Shown here: positions 61,516 through 64,000 of the stretch, one piece after another | Layout of the letters: every line of letters starts with the position of its first letter | Numbering within the stretch: position 1 is the stretch's first letter | Source: Bostrychus sinensis | Taxonomy: Eukaryota > Chordata > Actinopteri > Gobiiformes > Eleotridae | Length of the DNA: 64,000 nucleotides | Assembly (NCBI GenBank): GCA_020698575.1 | Contig: CM036251.1 | Location: forward strand, 30,879,288 to 30,943,287 | Direction: 5' to 3' | Notes under the pieces: model-generated | Seen by the model: the letters and a program-made list of their open reading frames with translations, nothing else | What the model was told of the DNA's origin: nothing | Databases searched by the model: none | Translations under genes and position numbers: made by a program

Positions 61516-62148
61516 CCTGACTATTATGAAAATAGTGGAGAGTGGGACAAACTTATTTTCATGAGCTGCTTGTGCTGTCTTTTCTGCCCCTCCCCTTTCG
61601 ACTCCACAGGGGCAACTCTGTCTTGAATTCTGGACAGAAGATAATCTCAGAACTGCCTCTATAGTTCTTTAGCTCATCAGGCTCCACGCAAGAAAAACAA
61701 ACATTAAAAAGCTGCAATAAGTGTTACATAACTTCTTTTTCAGGCTTTATATAGTCACTCTCTGATAGTATACATTTATACAATTTTGGGTACCGGTACT
61801 TTTTCCTCTCCCACTGGGTGGGTTTTGAGCGATCATTAAGGCTGTTTTTTTTCCTGGGACTTTGTAACCCTGCTCAGTCCTAATTTGTTGCCATGTGGAG
61901 TCCACGTCCTTTACAGTGCTCTGACATCTGTCAGTCACAGATCAAGGCCCAGCTCCCCCCTTGCTTTTTTCCCCTCAGTTTTCCAGCATTTTCAAGCTTC
62001 GGTAGTGGACAGAATAAGGCCTAAGCAAGGTGTGAATTACTCTTTAAACTGAAACTGACATTATTTTGACAATGTGAAAAAACAATTCTCCTTTGCTTCA
62101 GAATTGTCTGTTCCCACACCCTCAGCTTTTCTGTAAACTCTAAAAAAG

Positions 62149-62187
62149 TTACATCTGCAGCTGCTTCTGCTTTTTCTCTAAAAAGAA
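62149..62187 (-). CDS. ddx11: ddx11 last coding exon
   Basis: A short exon after TCTGTTGCAG reading F-F-L-E-K-K-Q-K-Q-L-Q-M and TAA (62151-62149). It was located because exon 62262-62416 ends at a perfect AAG|GTAAGA donor and needs a phase-0 partner; the position and basic character fit the family tail. Confidence 0.82.
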   Translation of the reverse strand, partial: FFLEKKQKQLQM

Positions 62188-63252
62188 CTGCAACAGACAA
62201 AAATAAATGAATGAATGCAACATGTGATAGTGTTATGTTGAGGTGTTCTTTTTGTTCTTACCTTACGCAAAGCAGCAAAAGCAGGGCCAAAAGACGTGTA
62301 TGTGTTTGTCCGATCTTTTATCCATGAGGGAAGTTTGTTAAGAGTGGCGGGTCGTGAATAGCGTCTGTCACATAAGACAATGGTGGAATAGTCACCACGG
62401 TGACGGATGGCTCTTCCTGTGGGTGGGCACACAAAACTCAGATAATGCAGAAATAGTCAAATTATGTGCTCATAGAAACCCAATTCCAAAACCACTGTGT
62501 AAAGAAAAACAATGCTGAAGTCAGTCCCATAAAACCATATTATATTCCCAAAAAACCATAAGCAGCATATCAGATGTTGAAGTGGAGATATTTCACAAAA
62601 AGCTAATTTGTTGGCATGTCAAAGAAGTTAGATAACAAAAGGCTGGAAAACACACAGTAAAATCCATATACCAAATAAAACAGAGATTTATCTTATTCCA
62701 TAAAACAGGACGAACGTTAATCACTAGTTATGCATGAGCATGATACGCATTCACTGTCTGTGCGTGATACAAATAAAGGTCTTTCTAAAAGGTTTAACTG
62801 TATTTAACACTGTTTTTTATTAGAACCCCCAAACTTTTCCAGTATTTTGTTACCCTGTCCCTACTTTTTTGGGATGTGTTTTGATCTCACTTGATTTCTA
62901 AGTTCTACTGGGAATGGTTTTATGAGATTTTCAAACCATTGCATTCTGTTTTTATTTACAGCGTCCCAGCTGAGTTTGTATACAGTACAGTATATCATTG
63001 ATGCTTACCTATTGACTGATTAACAGCCTTCATACAGAGGTTTTCAATCAGGGCCTGCCCAGGACTTCTACCACCACTGTGAGACTGACACATTCACACA
63101 GCAATTGGATTAGTGCTGATATTTTTGTACTGTAAATGTTTAATGACTAATGTGTCAGGGGTTTTACCAGGTGTTTGTCAAGATAGGCCATCTTTTCCTG
63201 CAACTCTGGTGACTTGATATTTGGATATGGCATTCCCACCATCACAACACAC
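62149..63252 (-). CDS. ddx11: DDX11 (ChlR1) Fe-S DNA helicase, C-terminal 117 residues, four exons; gene continues off right edge
   Basis: Role: XPD-family 5'-3' DNA helicase needed for sister-chromatid cohesion and replication-fork repair in the nucleus. Seen on the minus strand: exons 63168-63252, 63009-63084, 62262-62416 and 62149-62187, with phases that join cleanly. They read V-V-M-V-G-M-P-Y-P-N, then L-Q-E-K-M-A-Y-L-D, E-N-L-C-M-K-A-V-N-Q-S-I-G-R-A-I-R-H (helicase motif VI, Q-x-x-G-R-x-x-R), V-L-C-D-R-R-Y-S-R-P and W-I-K-D-R, ending in a short basic tail. Walker A, Walker B and the Fe-S cysteines lie outside the window. The nearest upstream exon was not found in 63253-64000. Confidence 0.94.
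62262..62416 (-). CDS. ddx11: ddx11 penultimate coding exon (motif VI)
   Basis: Reads R-A-I-R-H-R-G-D-Y-S-T-I-V-L-C-D-R-R-Y and L-P-S-W-I-K-D-R, ending F-G-P-A-F-A-A-L-R-K. The acceptor is CCACAG and the donor GTAAGA. Confidence 0.95.
62466..62985. mobile_element. Tc1/mariner-type MITE in ddx11 intron
   Basis: Left AAACCCAATTCCAAAACCAC and right GTTTTTATTTACAGCGTCCC are inverted versions of a common fish element whose ends read CCCAATTCCAAAAAAGTTGG. The ends are diverged. Confidence 0.55.
63009..63084 (-). CDS. ddx11: ddx11 coding exon (E-N-L-C-M-K-A-V-N-Q-S-I-G)
   Basis: Starts S-H-S-G-G-R-S-P-G-Q-A-L-I-E-N and ends N-Q-S-I plus a split Gly. Three AG sites are available nearby; only the one at 63086-63085 (TGTCAG) keeps the frame with the phase-0 end of the preceding exon. 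The donor is GTAAGC. Confidence 0.9.
63168..63252 (-). CDS. ddx11: ddx11 coding exon (V-V-M-V-G-M-P-Y-P-N)
   Basis: Reads C-V-V-M-V-G-M-P-Y-P-N-I-K-S-P-E-L and Q-E-K-M-A-Y-L-D-K-H-L, the helicase strand and helix preceding motif VI. The acceptor is TTCATAG; the donor GTAAAA is weak. Confidence 0.92.
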
Positions 63253-64000
63253 CTATGAACAAATGCATACAAACGTCATGTTCTGACTGCCAATACATTG
63301 CTTTTATTAATTTATTCACTTATGTTCTATTGTAGTGCTTCTCAAACTTTTAACACCAAGTTTGAGTAAGGACTAAACTAGTACTAAACACAAGCTATTC
63401 GACAGCTTAAAGTAAAGAGCATTACAGTAGTCCAGTTAAAACAAAAGCGTGCATGACTTGTTCAAAATTCTTAAAAGATTAAAACTTGTTAACTATATTA
63501 ACTTTTGATAGGAGCCAAAGAAGATCATACCTGGATTTACAACAGCATTGATCTGCTTGTTAAAGAGTAACTCACCCCTGGCCCAGGCCTGACTCCGCCC
63601 ACTGCCAGAGATTGAAAACTGCTCAAAAAGTGGGCAGAGACCTGGCAGAGACAGAGGAGGAGAACTGAGGGAGGAGCGAGGCCTGATCCTGTGACTGACA
63701 GCTGTCAGAGACCTCATGGACCTCCTCCACAGCAGGGTTGCCAAGTCCCAGAAATGGGGGAAAAAAAATGCAGGACGTCTGGACTGATGTTTTATGTTCC
63801 TTTTATAATAACACAGTTGAAATATTGTGAGAAAGGCGTCGTGCGCCGCTGCAGTAACGTGTGCATCAGATCACGTCTTTATTTACTGGTATTATTTCAG
63901 CTGAGAGCTGTTTTTGATCGTATCTCCGCGAGTAAGAAATCGATTGTCATCAAACAAAAAGTGACTTAAAGCGTGGCAAGTTTAAAACACATCTGTGGAG
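63253..64000 (-). other. ddx11: ddx11 upstream intron (part)
   Basis: Contains a fragment of the CAGGACTAAA MITE (about 63336-63390). An 83-codon minus-strand frame at 63493-63744 does not resemble the DDX11 protein and is not called. Confidence 0.6.

Larger units (their letters stand above)
60305..62148. other. washc1-ddx11 convergent intergenic region
   Basis: Holds the washc1 3' UTR (to about 60.7 kb), an hAT fragment (61203-61515) and, next to 62149, the ddx11 3' UTR. No other gene was seen. No clear minus-strand AATAAA for ddx11 was found close to its stop. Confidence 0.65.

Noticed and set aside
62178..62265. Read-through end of ddx11 (V-R-T-K-R-T-P-Q-H...)
   Set aside because: It crosses a consensus donor AAG|GTAAGA; the spliced tail in 62149-62187 fits the family better.
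63493..63744. 83-codon minus-strand frame as a further ddx11 exon
   Set aside because: The sequence does not resemble helicase motifs expected upstream (such as motif V), and the borders lack suitable splice sites.

Overview
This window is nuclear DNA from a teleost fish. Genes are split by GT-AG introns, the spacer is AT-rich, and the introns are filled with fish-type repeats (RTE, L2/CR1-group and Penelope-like retroelements, Tc1- and hAT-type MITEs, tRNA-tailed dispersed repeats). There is no bacterial operon or phage content. I cannot name the species.

Three protein genes were assembled by eye from splice sites and protein similarity. (1) iqsec3, minus strand, runs from the start codon at 50289 off the left edge. 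Seven exons were found. They encode an N-terminal coiled coil with an unusual His-rich tail, an IQ motif, a Pro/Thr/Ser-rich linker and the first part of the Sec7 Arf-GEF domain. (2) washc1 (WASH complex subunit 1), plus strand, lies at 52056-60304. Ten coding exons give a complete 469-residue protein with the WASH N-terminal region, a polyproline region, a WH2 motif and an acidic tail ending in D-D-W-E-A. (3) ddx11 (ChlR1 DNA helicase), minus strand, is represented by its last four coding exons at 62149-63252, carrying helicase motif VI and the stop codon. iqsec3 and washc1 are head to head, with about 1.8 kb between start codons. washc1 and ddx11 are tail to tail, also about 1.8 kb apart.

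Layout: 1-4332 is iqsec3 intron; 4333-14306 holds iqsec3 exons 7 to 4; 19076-19178 is exon 3; 19179-38311 is a 19-kb intron dense in retroelements; 38312-38386 is exon 2; 38387-49768 is intron 1; 49769-50289 is exon 1; 50290-52054 is the shared divergent promoter region; 52055-60304 is washc1; 60305-62148 is intergenic; 62149-64000 is the 3' end of ddx11.

Functionally, washc1 drives Arp2/3 actin assembly on endosomes, iqsec3 activates Arf GTPases at neuronal (inhibitory) synapses, and ddx11 acts in sister-chromatid cohesion. They are not an operon. The order DDX11-WASH-IQSEC3 is notable because human subtelomeres carry DDX11L-WASH duplicons and IQSEC3 lies at the 12p telomere. I found no convincing new biological system. 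The best secondary signals are a perfect 19-bp-arm palindrome, a decayed Penelope-like element with inverted flanks, a minisatellite split by a hAT-like insertion, nested MITEs, and a 13-bp motif recurring across 35-39 kb.
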